Below, piece by piece: positions 35,067 to 44,174 of a stretch of DNA of 64,000 nucleotides. Source of the stretch: Gaiellasilicea sp963791905 (lineage in GTDB: Bacteria; Actinomycetota; Thermoleophilia; Gaiellales; Gaiellaceae); contig CAWBTX010000005.1 of the NCBI GenBank assembly GCA_963791905.1, positions 124,001 through 188,000 on the forward strand. Direction: 5' to 3'. Both the position numbers and the translations under genes were made by a program. The notes beneath the pieces are model-generated. The model made no database searches, was not told the DNA's origin, and saw only the letters and a program-made list of their open reading frames with translations. Position 1 is the first letter of the stretch. Each line of letters begins with the position of its first letter.

Positions 35067-35205
35067 CACCGCTCTGGCACGCTCGTCGGCACGTGGACTG
35101 CGTCCTCGGTCGCGCCCGTATCTGCTCGATACGAGCGCTCCCTGCGTCCTTGCCACGCACCGCCGATCGCACCAGATCGGCGGGGCGTCACTCTGAACCG
35201 AGCTC
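35042..35205. mobile_element. MITE-like inverted-repeat element, copy B (164 bp)
   Basis: This is the same element as at 27988-28151 in the opposite orientation and of identical length. Its ends are GAGCTCGATTCA and TGAACCGAGCTC (one mismatch). It lies exactly in the junction between the two ABC genes, 5 bases after the stop of the first and covering the start of the second. In the transcribed direction it offers in-frame GTG and ATG codons for the second gene. Flanking bases show no clear target duplication here. Confidence 0.8.
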
Positions 35206-35210
35206 GTCGC

Positions 35211-36968
35211 CTACGCGGCAAGAGCCTCGTCTCCGAAGAGCGCGGTGAAGGCACCGCCGCGGCGCAGGAGCTCCTGCGGGCGGCCCTGCTCGACGATCTG
35301 CCCGTCCTGCAGCACCACTGCGCGGTCGGCGACGCCGATCGTCGAAAGGCGCTGAGTCGCGACGAACACCGTCCTGCCCGCGACCGCCGGCCGCAGGTTC
35401 TCGACGAGCAGGCGCTCGGTCTCCGTGTCCACCGCGGACATCGGGTCGTCGAGCACGAGCACGCGTGAGCCGGCGAGCAGCGCGCGAGCGAGCGCGACCC
35501 GCTGGCGCTGACCGCCGGAGAGGTTGACGCCGCGCTCGCCGATCAGCGTGTCGTAGCCGTCGGGCAGCTCGTCGACGAACCGAGACACACCGGCGGCCTC
35601 GCAGGCGGCGAGCACCTCGTCCCAGTCCGCGTCGGGGCGGGCCGAGAGCAGGTTCTCGCGCAGGAGCACCGAGAACAGAACCGGCTTCTGCGTCACGATC
35701 GCGACCGCGTTCCGCAGGTCGGTCAGCCCGACCTCGCGCGTCTCGAGGCCGCCGACGAGCACGCGACCGGCGGTGGGATCGTAGAAACGCGGCAGGAGGT
35801 TCAGCAGCGTCGTCTTGCCGGAGCCGGTCGCTCCGCAGACGGCGACGATCTCGCCCGGCTCGGCCGCGAGGTCGACGCCCCGGAGGACCTCGGCGCCGGT
35901 GCCGTACGCGAACCGGACGCCCTCGAACCGGACGTCGAGCGGGCCGTCAGGGAGCGCACGCGGCTCGGCGGGCTCGGACAGCGGCTCGATCTGCTCGAGC
36001 CAGGCGAAGCTGCGACCTGCGGAAGCCACCGCGCGCTGGCCGAGATTGATGATCCAGCCGAGCGCCTCGAGCGGCCACACGAGCTGCAGCAACAGCGAGA
36101 TGAAGAGCGTGAGCTCGCCGAGCGTGAGGGTGCCGGCGACCACGTCGCGGCCGCCGAAGAAGAGGACGCCCGCGATACCGAGCGTCGGCAGAAACAGGAG
36201 CCCCGGGAGGAAGTTCGCCTCGACCGAAGCCTGTCGCATCGTCTCGTGCCGGACGGCCTCTGCGCGGCCGTGGAAGCGCGTACGCACGTCCGCCTCGCGG
36301 CCGAAGGCCTGCACCATCTCGATCCCGACGACGGCCTCGTCGGTGGCCTCGGTCAGGTTGCCCTTCCGCTCCTGCACGAGGCGTGAGATGGGGAAGAGGC
36401 GGTGCGCGAAGTACCAGGCGAGGACGGCGATCGCCGGCATCGCCGCGACGGAGATCAACGCCAGCCGGGCGTTGACGGCGACGAGCACGATCACCGCCGC
36501 GATGATCATCAGCGCGCTCTGGATGCCCTGGATGACGCCCCAGCCGATGAAGTAGCGAACGGGATAGACGTCGTTCGTCGCGCGCGAGATCACCTCGCCG
36601 GTCGCGTGGCGGTCGAAGAAGGCGCGCGGGTAGCGCAGGTAGGCGTCGTAGAGGAGCCCGCGCAGGCGCGCCTCGACGTAGATGCCGATGCGGGCGGTCG
36701 TGAAGCGGCGCAGGAAGTTGACGCCGAGCCGCACGAGCGCGAGACCGATGATCAGGAGCAGGTACGGGACGAGCCGGTCGGGGTTGTCGCCCTGGACTGC
36801 GTCGTCGATCACCCGCGAGATGAGGATGGGGATCCCGATCGAGACCGCCGTGACCATGAGCGCGCAGGCGACCGCGAGCGCGGCCAACCGCCGCTGTTCC
36901 CACCACAGCGGGAGGAGGCGGCGCAGCGTCGGCCGCAGGGGCAGGTCGGGCGGATCGACGACGGACAT
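35211..36968 (-). CDS. ABC exporter half-transporter (TMD-NBD), first of pair
   Basis: The 585-residue protein has six membrane helices in residues 20-310 (YPRAFFDRHATGEVISRATNDV is the typical intracellular loop). Its ATPase domain has Walker A GATGSGKTT, signature LSGGQRQ, Walker B VLVLDDPMSAVD and a switch region VFVATQRLSTI. The residue after Walker B Asp is Asp rather than Glu and the H-loop His is replaced by Gln. So this half probably forms the degenerate site of a heterodimer with the following gene. The ATG start is 78 bases after the candidate leader peptide. Confidence 0.9.
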   Translation of the reverse strand: MSVVDPPDLPLRPTLRRLLPLWWEQRRLAALAVACALMVTAVSIGIPILISRVIDDAVQGDNPDRLVPYLLLIIGLALVRLGVNFLRRFTTARIGIYVEARLRGLLYDAYLRYPRAFFDRHATGEVISRATNDVYPVRYFIGWGVIQGIQSALMIIAAVIVLVAVNARLALISVAAMPAIAVLAWYFAHRLFPISRLVQERKGNLTEATDEAVVGIEMVQAFGREADVRTRFHGRAEAVRHETMRQASVEANFLPGLLFLPTLGIAGVLFFGGRDVVAGTLTLGELTLFISLLLQLVWPLEALGWIINLGQRAVASAGRSFAWLEQIEPLSEPAEPRALPDGPLDVRFEGVRFAYGTGAEVLRGVDLAAEPGEIVAVCGATGSGKTTLLNLLPRFYDPTAGRVLVGGLETREVGLTDLRNAVAIVTQKPVLFSVLLRENLLSARPDADWDEVLAACEAAGVSRFVDELPDGYDTLIGERGVNLSGGQRQRVALARALLAGSRVLVLDDPMSAVDTETERLLVENLRPAVAGRTVFVATQRLSTIGVADRAVVLQDGQIVEQGRPQELLRRGGAFTALFGDEALAA

Positions 36969-37046
36969 CGGACGGTCGGCTTTCTCGCGCGTCGCCTCGG
37001 TTCGGCGCGGGTGGACGGGACGGGTGCGGGGCGGAACGCGGCTGGG

Positions 37047-37109
37047 TCAGCGCGCGACGACGCCGGCGGGCGCGGCGGTGCCCGTGCAGAGGCTCGTATC
37101 GATGCTCAT
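37047..37109 (-). CDS. Candidate leader peptide of the ABC operon (20 aa)
   Basis: A 21-codon frame (MSIDTSLCTGTAAPAGVVAR, stop) with a GAGGGGG ribosome-binding site ends 78 bases before the ABC start on the same strand. The good SD, small size and position before an exporter suggest a translated attenuator or regulatory peptide. There is no comparative evidence in hand. Confidence 0.4.
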   Translation of the reverse strand: MSIDTSLCTGTAAPAGVVAR

Positions 37110-37233
37110 TGCGGCCCCCTCTCGGCGTCGAACGGAACCATGCGACCTTAGCAGGCGAGCCGCCGAAACCCGCGCAGTCAAGCCGATGTCGTGGTTGACT
37201 TCTTGTTAATGCCGGAACTGACACCTTTGTGAC

Positions 37234-37262
37234 TTGACAAGACATCATCGTGATGTCATAGT
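37234..37262 (+). promoter_or_regulatory. Promoter with operator palindrome before the RHH gene
   Basis: TTGACA (37234-37239) and CATAGT (37257-37262) are spaced by exactly 17 bases. The spacer and the first -10 base form a perfect dyad GACATCATCGTGATGTC (7-bp arms, 3-base centre). The predicted start of transcription falls on the ATG at 37269, making the mRNA leaderless. A ribbon-helix-helix protein encoded directly downstream could bind this operator and repress itself. Confidence 0.65.
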
Positions 37263-37268
37263 GTGGCC

Positions 37269-37730
37269 ATGCAGATGGCACCGTACGTTCAAGCGCTCCA
37301 GCAGGACCTCGCCGCCGCGGCGGCGGTTGCCGGAGACGAGGCATCGCGAGAGGCGGGCCAGCGCCTCGCCCAGGCGATCGAGTCCTCGCTCCACCTGCGC
37401 CTGCTCGACCTGCTGGGGGAGCTTTCGCTCTCGCTCACCGCTCAGGTCCCCGGACGCGTCGAGGTTCGTCTCGTCGGCCGCGAGCCCGAGCTCATCTACG
37501 TCGAGGAGGAGGAGCCGGAGCCGGCGCAGGCGCTGAGCCCGGACGACTCCTTCACGGCCCGTATCACCCTGCGCCTGCCCGAGATCCTGAAGGCGCAGAT
37601 CGAGGTCGCCGCCACGACCGAGGGCGCCTCCGTCAATACGTGGATCGTGCGCGCGCTCCAGCGCGGGCTCGAGCCGCGGACCCGTTCCGTCCGCACCGGC
37701 CGCCGCCTGAGCGGCTTCGCGGACAGCTGA
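37269..37730 (+). CDS. Ribbon-helix-helix (HicB/Arc-like) regulator
   Basis: The 153-residue protein has an N-terminal helical part (YVQALQQDLAAAAAVAGDEASREAGQRLAQAIE) and a middle acidic region. Its C-terminal RHH domain is ARITLRLPEILKAQIEVAA followed by ASVNTWIVRALQRGLEP, as in HicB-type antitoxins and Arc/MetJ-like repressors. No toxin gene is adjacent. I take the ATG that coincides with the predicted transcription start; a GTG 6 bases before is possible. It heads an operon with a 43-aa protein, DUF4097 and an MFS transporter. Confidence 0.75.
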   Translation: MQMAPYVQALQQDLAAAAAVAGDEASREAGQRLAQAIESSLHLRLLDLLGELSLSLTAQVPGRVEVRLVGREPELIYVEEEEPEPAQALSPDDSFTARITLRLPEILKAQIEVAATTEGASVNTWIVRALQRGLEPRTRSVRTGRRLSGFADS

Positions 37731-37742
37731 AAGGAGAGGCAC

Positions 37743-37874
37743 ATGTCCCGCCTGTATCCCATCTCCTACGGCGCCGGCGTCCTGCTGGTGCCCGACTTCT
37801 CCGACCCCGTCCCCGACCAGCGGATCGTCAAGCCCACTCGCCCGAGGAAGGAGTCGCGGCGTGCACGCATTTGA
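37743..37874 (+). CDS. Small hypothetical protein (43 aa)
   Basis: A short gene starts at an ATG with AAGGAG 7 bases upstream and ends 14 bases inside the next gene. The product SRLYPISYGAGVLLVPDFSD ends in a basic tail (KPTRPRKESRRARI). Its good SD and overlap on both sides suggest it is a real member of the operon. Function unknown. Confidence 0.6.
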   Translation: MSRLYPISYGAGVLLVPDFSDPVPDQRIVKPTRPRKESRRARI

Positions 37875-38691
37875 GACCCCCGGCAAGGCACGGCTGCGGG
37901 TCCGTAACCCCGCCGGCGCCCTCACGATCGAGACCGCCGAGACGAGCGAGACGACCGTCGAGCTCGAGGCCCTACGCGACGACGAGGCGACGCGCGAGGC
38001 AATCGCCCGCTCCACGGTGGAGCTGAGCGGCGGGCAGGTCGTCGTCGAGATCGGGAGCGGCATGAAGGGCTTCGGGATCGGCCCCGCCTGGATCTCGTTC
38101 GGCCGGACCCCACAGGTCGGCGTCAAGATCCGCTGCCCTGAGGGCTCGGACGTCGACTTCGAGACCGCGTCGGCAGACCTCCTGGGCAGGGGCCGGCTCG
38201 GCGAGGTGCAGGCCAAGTCCGCCTCCGGCGACATCGACGTCGAGGACGTCGCCGAGCTCCGGTTCCACACGGCCAGCGGCGACGTCCGCGCGCGCGACGT
38301 CGAGGGCGAGGCGCGCCTGCAGACGGTCTCGGGCGACGTCCGGCTCGGGACGGTTCGCCGCGCCGTGTCCGTCACGCTCGTGTCGGGCGACCTCAAGCTC
38401 GAGGAGGGCTACGAGGACGTCGAGATCAAGTCGGTCTCCGGAGACGTACGCGTCGACGCGGTCCGGCAGGGCCGGATCCGGCTGCAGTCCGTCTCCGGGG
38501 ACGTGCGACTGGGCGTTCGGCCCGGAACGCGCCTTCGCATCGATGCGAGCTCGACGAGCGGTGACATCGCCTCCGAGTTCGACGTGCAGGACCGTCCGCC
38601 CGACACCCCGACCGGCGCCGAGGCGAACCTGCAGATCAAGACCGTCAGCGGCGACGTCGAGCTCGTCCGCGCGGCCGCGGTGAACGCCTGA
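37861..38691 (+). CDS. DUF4097 beta-helix repeat protein
   Basis: The 276-residue protein is built of short beta repeats carrying SGD at regular spacing (KSASGDIDVED, HTASGDVRARD, QTVSGDVRLGT, KSVSGDVRVDA, QSVSGDVRLGV, KTVSGDVELV). This is the DUF4097 adhesin-like beta-helix pattern. No signal peptide is present. In many actinobacteria such genes follow HicB-like regulators, as here, but their role is unknown. The GTG start overlaps the 43-aa gene and the stop is one base before the MFS start. Confidence 0.82.
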   Translation: MHAFETPGKARLRVRNPAGALTIETAETSETTVELEALRDDEATREAIARSTVELSGGQVVVEIGSGMKGFGIGPAWISFGRTPQVGVKIRCPEGSDVDFETASADLLGRGRLGEVQAKSASGDIDVEDVAELRFHTASGDVRARDVEGEARLQTVSGDVRLGTVRRAVSVTLVSGDLKLEEGYEDVEIKSVSGDVRVDAVRQGRIRLQSVSGDVRLGVRPGTRLRIDASSTSGDIASEFDVQDRPPDTPTGAEANLQIKTVSGDVELVRAAAVNA

Positions 38692-38692
38692 G

Positions 38693-39969
38693 ATGGAAGC
38701 CGAAGCGCAGTCGGAGAGCCTCTGGCGCCACCGCGACTTCCTCAAGCTGTGGTCGGCCGAGACGATCAGCCGCTTCGGCTCGGAGATCTCCGCCCTCGCG
38801 ATCCCGTTCGTCGCGATCGCGGTCCTGAAGGCGAGCCCGTTCGAGGTCGCCGCGCTCGTCGCGATCCTCTTCCTGCCGTTCATGCTCTTCACGCTCCCGG
38901 CGGGCGTCTGGATCGACCGCCTCGCCCGTCGGCCGATCCTGATCACCGCAGACATCGTCCGCGCCGTCGCGCTCGCCTCCGTCCCGCTGGCGTACGCGTT
39001 CGACGCCCTGACGATCTGGCAGCTCTACGCGGTCGGCTTCATTCACGGGATCGGCACCGTCTTCTTCGACGTCTCGTACCAGTCGTACCTGCCGTCGCTC
39101 GTCCGCAAGGAACAGCTCGTGGACGGTAATGCGAAGCTGCAGTTGAGCTTCGCCGCATCGCAGACCGCCGGGCCCGGTGTCGCCGGCGTTCTGATCGGCG
39201 TGCTGGACTGCGCCCGTGGCGGTCCTCGTCGACGCGGTCAGCTTCGCCGTCTCGGCACTCTTCCTCGGCCGGATCCGAACCCACGAGACGCCGCCGACGA
39301 GCGAGGTCCGTCGGGCGATGCGGGTCGAGTTGCTCGAGGGTCTCCATTATCCTGTGGGCCGACGCGAGGATCCGCGCCCTCGTGTTCTCGACGGCGCTCT
39401 TCAACTTCTTCGGCAACATCGCCTTCTCGATCTTGCTCGTCTACGCGGTCAGGGTGCTCGATCTGGGCGCCACGACGATCGGCGTGGTCCTTGCGATCGG
39501 CAACATCGGCGGGCTGGCTGCCGCACTTCTGGCCAAACGGATCTCGCGCCGCGTCGGCATCGGGCCGGCGATCGCGCTCGGCGCTGCCTCCTCGACCGCG
39601 CTGATCCTCATCCCGCTCGCGCCGACGTCCGGGCCGATCCCGTTCCTCCTCGGCGCGCAGCTCGTGATGACCTTCGGAGTCGTGCTCTACAACGTGACGG
39701 CGATCAGCTTCCAGCAGGAGATCACGCCCGACCGGATGCTCGGCCGTCTGAACGCCTCGCGCCGGTTCGTGGTCTGGGGCGTGATTCCGCTGGGCAATCT
39801 CGTCGGTGGCGCTCTTGCGACGGTGGTCGGCCTCCGCGCCAGCCTCTTCGTCGGCGCGATCGGCATCGCGTTCGCGGCGGTGCCCATCCTGCTCTCCCCG
39901 CTCCGGTCCCTCGGCCCGGGTCAGTCCCCGTCACCCGCGAGTGCCTCTGCGAGCAGCGCACACGCATAG
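38693..39969 (+). pseudogene. MFS transporter, two frameshifts
   Basis: The sequence encodes a major facilitator of the enterobactin-exporter/DHA3-like type, about 425 residues once corrected. It opens LWRHRDFLKLWSAETISRFG, with LPAGVWIDRLARRPILI as the loop-2 motif, then FFDVSYQSYLPSLV. After an extra G near 39206 it reads AVLVDAVSFAVSALFLGRI. After an extra C near 39351 it reads FSTALFNFFGNIAFSILLVY and continues to the end (NASRRFVVWGVIPLGNLVGG). Both faults duplicate a neighbouring base. It completes the RHH/DUF4097 operon. Confidence 0.78.
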
Positions 39970-40304
39970 CAGCGCCACGCCAGCTCCGGCTCCTGCCGGA
40001 GCCGAGTGAGAGCGGCCTCCACGGCGGGCAATCCCTCCGTCTCGCCGTGGAGCCGCTCCAATCCGACCTCCAGCGCCGCACGGCGCTCGGCGGTGGCCAG
40101 ATCGTCGGCGAGTGCGGTGACGGCGCGGTCGTCGAGCTCGAGCTCGCGGCGCGGGTCGCCGCCGGTCGCCAGCAAGAGCTCCGACCGGCGCACCGCGGCA
40201 CGCAGCTCGTCCTCGTCGAGCTCGACCCCGCCGCCCGCCAGGTAGGCGAGCGGCGGGCCGAGCTCGGTGTCTGCCTGCTCGAGCAGCTCGAGCAGCTCTC
40301 TCAC
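39921..40304 (-). CDS. Hypothetical alpha-helical protein (127 aa)
   Basis: The product starts RELLELLEQADTELGPPLAYLAGGG and is helical and acidic (ELDEDELRAAVRRSELLLATGG, WRCYACALLAEALAG). It has no known motif. It overlaps the 3' end of the MFS gene by 49 bases in convergent orientation and lies 9 bases after the start-side neighbour, the secreted hydrolase, so it may be the second gene of that transcript. Confidence 0.55.
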   Translation of the reverse strand: MRELLELLEQADTELGPPLAYLAGGGVELDEDELRAAVRRSELLLATGGDPRRELELDDRAVTALADDLATAERRAALEVGLERLHGETEGLPAVEAALTRLRQEPELAWRCYACALLAEALAGDGD

Positions 40305-40313
40305 GCGCTCAGC

Positions 40314-42437
40314 TCACGGGATGTAGGCGAGATCCTCCGGCGGCGGACCGACCATCGGGGTCTCGAAGAGCGGCCCGGGGCCGTCGGGGTCGACGACCGT
40401 CGTCCCCCCGGTGGCGAAGAAGAGCGCGATCTGATCCTGCGCCGCCAGCGCGACCTGGATCACGGGCGTCGGCACGCCGGCGATCCTGGTCAGGAACGTG
40501 TGCGAGTTCTTCGGGAAGGCCGGATTCGCGGCGAAGGCGAGATCGTTGCGGAACAGCGTCGTCTGCGACTGGAGCGCTCCGGCGCGGATGATCGCCGACG
40601 TCGTCGGGTTCGGCACCGTCTGGTCGCCTCGAGCGAACTGGAGGATGATCGACTTCTGTGGCATCCCGGCGAGCGGTTCCTTGCGGAGGTGCGGCGCGTA
40701 CGCGGCCGGATTGGCCGACTGCGTCGCCCATTCGGTGATCCCGATCAGCGCCTGGATCGGCGCGGACCCCGGCACCGTGTTGACGACCGGCGGCTGGTTC
40801 CGTAGCGGGAGGTTCTCGTTGAACTGGAAGAGGCCGGGAAGGTTCGCGAGCGGCGGCGTCCGGCCGACGAGGCTCAACCAGACGAGCGGCCTGAACACCG
40901 GCGACAGCCGTGCGATCTCGATGATCGCACCACCGGGGACGTTCGGCACGCCCGCACGCACGCTCGGCTCGATCGCAAGGAACGTGGTGCCGTAGATGCC
41001 GCCGAAGGACTGGCCGAAGTACGAGATCCGGGCCGGGTCGAGATCGCGCGTCCCGTTGCCGTCGACGTCCATCCCGACCTCGATCTCGCGCACGAGCTGC
41101 ATCAGGTCGATCACGGTCTGGCGCAGGCCGTCCCTGTTGCCGACCAGCGTCTGCGGGGGCGCCGCGTTGACTCCCTCGGTCGAGTCGATCGCGCCGTCGC
41201 CGTTCTGGTCGACGCCGCGGCCGCCCGCGGACAGCGTGACCGGGGCGCCGGCCGTCCTGCCGACCGTCAGCGTGCCGAGCGCGCCCCCGCCGTGGCCGAC
41301 GACGTTGACCGCGATCGTGGCAATGCCGCGACGGGCCATCGACGACGCGACGGCGTACGGGCTCCCGTGCATGCTGTCGCCGAAGCCGTGACCGAAGACG
41401 GAGACGGGCCAGCCGCCGGCGGGAGCCGCGCCGCTGGGCAGGAACACGTTGAACTGGATCCGGTTCACGCCCTGGACGGTCGGCGTGCCGGTGGCGCTGC
41501 CGACGGCCGGGATCACCTTCGCGGGCGTCTCGTAGTCGGGCGAGTTGTAGGCCCCGAACGCGATCGTCCCGATCGAGCCCGGGAAGAGGGAGAGCGCCGC
41601 CGTCGGCAGGGGCGAGGACGAGAACATCGGCGCGGTCGGCGAGTCCGACGTTCTCACCTGCCGGGTGAAGACGATGCTCGTGACATCTGCGAGCGAGAAC
41701 ACGGTTCGGGTGCCGCCGGGCCCGAGCTGGAAGCTCGCCGGCGCCGGCGTCGAGGCCTTGATCTGGTTGCGCACCTGCTCGAGCAGGGCGGTGACGCTCT
41801 GGGTCGTGAAGAGGCTCGCGACGACGACGTCCTCCCGGGCCACGCCGGCGGGCAGCTTGTGGTCGAGCGCGTCCTCGAGCTCCTTGAAGTAGAGGAAGTT
41901 CTTCAGGTTGAACGGAAAGATGCGTCCGGGTCGGTTGAACACGGGCACGCCCGTTTGGTCTGTGACCCCGTTCGTGACCACGAGGAGGTAGCGCGTGTGC
42001 TGATCGAGCAGCTGGTCCGACTCGACGTGCAGCGTGTCGGTCGCCGGATCCCAGACCACCTGGTTTATCCCCGTGACGGCGCCGTCCGGGAGGCGGACGA
42101 GGAAGACGCTCTCGCTCGTGGCGCTGGCCGGATCGATCTCACCCGAGAAGGGGATCGAGATGCGCGGCTGCGGGTTGAAGCCGTCCAGGTCGTTCAGGAC
42201 CTCGATGTCCTCGCAGTCCGATGGGCGCACCGTGCAGTCCGGCTTGGGCAGATCGACTCGACGGCCGGTCAGCTGGCTTCCGTCCGGCGTCGTGAAGAGG
42301 TCGCTCGGGAACGGCCCGCCCGATGGCGTGGTGACGTCGAGCAGCGGTCTCACCGGCTCGTCGGCGAGCGCCGGCGACGGGAGCATGAGCAACGTCAGGA
42401 CGAGCAACAGGAGTGACCGGCGCAGCGGCAGTGACAT
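40314..42437 (-). CDS. Secreted alpha/beta hydrolase with N-terminal Ig-like (virulence-factor-lipase) domain
   Basis: The 707-residue exported hydrolase has a signal peptide (RRSLLLLVLTLLMLPSPALA). A Big_5/lipase N-terminal domain covers about residues 45-270 (RISIPFSGEIDPASATSESV). An alpha/beta hydrolase fold follows with nucleophile elbow GQSFGG; the Asp in FARGDQTVP and the His in NSHTFL complete a probable triad. A DQNGDGAIDSTEG loop resembles a calcium EF-hand-like motif, and DVDGNGTRD is a second. It likely acts on lipids or esters outside the cell. GGAGG precedes the ATG. Confidence 0.82.
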   Translation of the reverse strand: MSLPLRRSLLLLVLTLLMLPSPALADEPVRPLLDVTTPSGGPFPSDLFTTPDGSQLTGRRVDLPKPDCTVRPSDCEDIEVLNDLDGFNPQPRISIPFSGEIDPASATSESVFLVRLPDGAVTGINQVVWDPATDTLHVESDQLLDQHTRYLLVVTNGVTDQTGVPVFNRPGRIFPFNLKNFLYFKELEDALDHKLPAGVAREDVVVASLFTTQSVTALLEQVRNQIKASTPAPASFQLGPGGTRTVFSLADVTSIVFTRQVRTSDSPTAPMFSSSPLPTAALSLFPGSIGTIAFGAYNSPDYETPAKVIPAVGSATGTPTVQGVNRIQFNVFLPSGAAPAGGWPVSVFGHGFGDSMHGSPYAVASSMARRGIATIAVNVVGHGGGALGTLTVGRTAGAPVTLSAGGRGVDQNGDGAIDSTEGVNAAPPQTLVGNRDGLRQTVIDLMQLVREIEVGMDVDGNGTRDLDPARISYFGQSFGGIYGTTFLAIEPSVRAGVPNVPGGAIIEIARLSPVFRPLVWLSLVGRTPPLANLPGLFQFNENLPLRNQPPVVNTVPGSAPIQALIGITEWATQSANPAAYAPHLRKEPLAGMPQKSIILQFARGDQTVPNPTTSAIIRAGALQSQTTLFRNDLAFAANPAFPKNSHTFLTRIAGVPTPVIQVALAAQDQIALFFATGGTTVVDPDGPGPLFETPMVGPPPEDLAYIP

Positions 42438-42521
42438 CGTCTGCCTCCATTCTCTTAGGACCGTTCCGGCTCCCCTTCCCGGCCGGCGCGCGAAGCTATA
42501 CCCGATCGGTCAGAGCGTCAA

Positions 42522-44171
42522 TCAGGCCGGCAACGACGCCGCGTCGCGGCGGCCGCGCTCGAACCACTCCGAGTAGCCACCCTCGAACGCCAGTGCCTCG
42601 GCGTCGCGTACCTCGACGATCCGGTCGACGACGCGATCGAGGAAGTAGCGGTCGTGGGAGATGGCGCAGACGGTGCCGTCGAACTCCTCGAGCGCGGCCT
42701 CGAGCGCCTCCACCGAGTCGATGTCGAGGTGGTTCGTCGGCTCGTCGAGGACGAGCAGATTCGGCTGCGCGACCATTAGGAGCAGCAGCTGCAGGCGCGT
42801 GCGCTCGCCGCCCGAGAGGAGCCGGTTCGGGCGCCGCACCTGCTCGTAGGGGAAGAGGAACTTCATCAGGAGCGCCACGGCCTCGCCCTCGGAGCAGCGG
42901 TGCGCGAGGCGCACGGTCTCGAGCGGGCTCGAGTCGAGGTCGAGCGTCTCCTGGTCCTGGGCGAGGTAGCCGATCCGGATCGACGGCCCGACCCAGACCT
43001 CGCCTTCCGTCGGCTCGATCTCGCCGACGACCGTCTTCAGGAGCACGCTCTTCCCGGAGCCGTTCGGGCCGACAACGCCGATTCGCTCGCCGTGCAGCAC
43101 GGTCAGCTCGACGTCCGCGAGCACGACGTCGTCGCCGAACTGGACACCGACGTGACGGAGGTCGAAGACCCGCGTTCCGCCCCGGGCGTGCGGGTGGAGG
43201 CGCAGTGCGATCTTGCGCCGCTCGAGCACCGGGCGCTCGACCTTCTCCATCCGGTCGATCTGCCGCTGCTTGTTCCACGCTTGCTTGATGTGGCGCTTGT
43301 CGGGAACCCAGCTCGCCCAGAGCTTGAACCGGCGGATTGCGTCTTCGAGCCGCTCGATCTCCTTCTGCTGCGTCACGTACGCCTGCTGCTGGCGGGCCAG
43401 TTCGAGCTCGCGCGCGAGCGTGTAGGCCGAGTAGTTGCCCGGCCACACTCGGACACTGCCCCGATCGAGCGAGGCGATCTGGCTCACGGTCTCGTCAAGG
43501 AGGTAGCGGTCGTGCGAGACGACGACGACCGCGCCGTCGAAGCTCGCCACCAGCCGCTCGAGCAGCGACCGGCCAACGGCGTCGAGGTGCGCCTCCGGCT
43601 CGTCGAGCAGCAGGACATCCGGCTCCTGTGCGAGGCAGGCGGCGAGCGCGATCAGCTTCCGCTGGCCGCCGGAAAGGGCGCTCGTGGGCAGCGCGAGGTC
43701 GGCCTCCTCGAGGCCGACGTCGAGCAGCATCGCGCGGGCGCGGCCGTTGAGGCTGGGCCCGCCGGCCCCTTCCCAGCGCTCGATCAGCTCCTCCTGCGTG
43801 CGCAGCACGCGTGCCATCCGGTCGAGGTCGGCCGCGAGCTCGGGCGAGCCGAGCTGGTCGGAGACCCGGTGCAGCTCTCGATCGAGCTCCGCGAGGTCGG
43901 GGCGCGCCGCCCGCACGACCTCGAGCGGCGTCCGGTCGTCGCCGAGCGGATGCTGCGGGAGGTACGAGACGATGACGCCGCGGCGACGCACGGCGGTGCC
44001 CGCGTCGGGCTCCTCGAGCCCCGCGAGCAGACGGAGAAGCGTCGACTTCCCGGAGCCGTTCGCGCCGACGACCCCCACGCGCGCCCGCGGCTCGACCGCG
44101 AAGTCGAGCCCGTCGAGCACGGTCCGGCTGCCGAACGACTTTCGGGCGCCGTTCAGTGTGAGGATGGCCAT
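42522..44171 (-). CDS. ABC-F family ATPase (ribosome-associated type)
   Basis: The 549-residue protein has two ATPase domains and no membrane segment. Domain 1 has Walker A GANGSGKST and signature LSGGQRK with Walker B LLLDEPEAHLD. The interdomain linker (about residues 240-310) is rich in basic residues (KEIERLEDAIRRFKLW, RHIKQAWNKQRQIDRMEK), the P-site-tRNA-interacting motif region. Domain 2 has GPNGSGKSV, LSGGERT and LVLDEPTNHLD. ABC-F proteins act on the ribosomal E site in translation quality control or antibiotic resistance; which applies here cannot be told. The stop is followed upstream by a wHTH gene, 3 bases apart. Confidence 0.9.
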   Translation of the reverse strand: MAILTLNGARKSFGSRTVLDGLDFAVEPRARVGVVGANGSGKSTLLRLLAGLEEPDAGTAVRRRGVIVSYLPQHPLGDDRTPLEVVRAARPDLAELDRELHRVSDQLGSPELAADLDRMARVLRTQEELIERWEGAGGPSLNGRARAMLLDVGLEEADLALPTSALSGGQRKLIALAACLAQEPDVLLLDEPEAHLDAVGRSLLERLVASFDGAVVVVSHDRYLLDETVSQIASLDRGSVRVWPGNYSAYTLARELELARQQQAYVTQQKEIERLEDAIRRFKLWASWVPDKRHIKQAWNKQRQIDRMEKVERPVLERRKIALRLHPHARGGTRVFDLRHVGVQFGDDVVLADVELTVLHGERIGVVGPNGSGKSVLLKTVVGEIEPTEGEVWVGPSIRIGYLAQDQETLDLDSSPLETVRLAHRCSEGEAVALLMKFLFPYEQVRRPNRLLSGGERTRLQLLLLMVAQPNLLVLDEPTNHLDIDSVEALEAALEEFDGTVCAISHDRYFLDRVVDRIVEVRDAEALAFEGGYSEWFERGRRDAASLPA

Positions 44172-44174
44172 CGC

